Positions 11,997 to 12,181 of a stretch of 12,181 bases of DNA are shown here, in pieces. Origin of the DNA: Sediminibacterium ginsengisoli. Lineage in GTDB: Bacteria > Bacteroidota > Bacteroidia > Chitinophagales > Chitinophagaceae. Location of the stretch: assembly GCA_943324415.2 (NCBI GenBank), contig CALPLN020000044.1, positions 1 to 12,181 on the forward strand, in the 5' to 3' direction. Below the pieces are notes generated by a model. It made no database searches, was not told the origin of the DNA, and saw only the letters and a program-made list of their open reading frames with translations. Every line of letters starts with the position of its first letter. The stretch's first letter is position 1. The translations under genes were made by a program, and so were the position numbers.

Positions 11997-12181
11997 ATGA
12001 GAAAAGTTGTTTTATTGTCTTCTCTTGTTTTTTGTTTTGCACTTCAAGTATTGGCTCAGGGTTCTAAGAAGATCTCTGGTAAGATAGTTGATCAAAAAAC
12101 TAAGCAAGGATTAGGAGGCGTAACAGTGAATGCTGGTAAAGTGAATGCTTTATCTGATGCAAATGGTAATTATCAAATTAG
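11997..12181 (+). CDS. Exported protein with carboxypeptidase-regulatory-like N-terminal domain (partial)
   Basis: An ATG starts an open frame of 61 codons that runs off the window edge. It begins with a signal peptide (MRKVVLLSSLVFCFALQVLA, then QG), followed by KKISGKIVDQKTKQGLGGVTVNAG and then ALSDANGNYQI, the start of a CarboxypepD_reg-like beta-sandwich. In Bacteroidota this N-terminus is found on SusC/RagA-type and other TonB-dependent receptors and on some other surface proteins, so the full product is most likely an outer-membrane receptor, but the visible part cannot prove it. It is divergent from the Oar-like receptor across 341 bp of AT-rich DNA. Confidence 0.75.
   Translation, partial: MRKVVLLSSLVFCFALQVLAQGSKKISGKIVDQKTKQGLGGVTVNAGKVNALSDANGNYQI

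Overview
The window looks like a chromosomal piece of a Bacteroidota genome, most likely of the Chitinophagales/Chitinophagaceae type. The reasons are an AT-rich sequence, almost no Shine-Dalgarno sequences, several matches to the Bacteroidota -7 promoter box TAnnTTTG, a Bacteroidota-type cytochrome oxidase gene order, an Oar-like TonB-dependent receptor, and a second exported protein that starts with a carboxypeptidase-regulatory-like domain. The lineage is inferred from protein style and promoters, not from a marker gene.

Left part, + strand (1-4665): the distal half of a haem-copper oxidase locus. It holds the last 37 codons of cytochrome c oxidase subunit I, then haem O synthase (ctaB), two different subunit III proteins, and a small subunit IV with a His-rich tail. 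A strong terminator (3042-3072) ends this unit. A second unit with its own promoter-like box (3077-3084) encodes a SCO-type copper chaperone, an easily missed 37-residue single-helix membrane protein (3961-4074), and a DUF420/CtaM-like assembly protein carrying an EF-hand-like loop. Together these genes would make the haem, structural subunits and copper-insertion and assembly factors of one terminal oxidase.

Middle, - strand (4662-6207): trmB (tRNA m7G46 methyltransferase), a small Cys-rich DUF5522 protein and an alkyltransferase-like protein (Cys replaced by Ala), probably one transcript. The terminator of the convergent oxidase unit lies inside the 3' end of the alkyltransferase-like gene. 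The trmB/DUF5522 junction is a long purine tract with an odd reading-frame arrangement.

Centre (6222-7077): a gene-poor, repeat-rich island. Three copies of a 44-78 bp direct repeat precede an orphan HipB-like XRE regulator, and degenerate 7/14-mer tandem repeats run through its stop codon.

Right part: a DAO-family FAD oxidoreductase (- strand), a strong terminator (8333-8365, - strand), a 1090-residue Oar-like TonB-dependent receptor (- strand), an AT-rich divergent intergenic region with dyad symmetry, and the first 61 codons of a divergently transcribed exported protein cut by the window edge. No rRNA, tRNA, insertion sequence or CRISPR array was seen.
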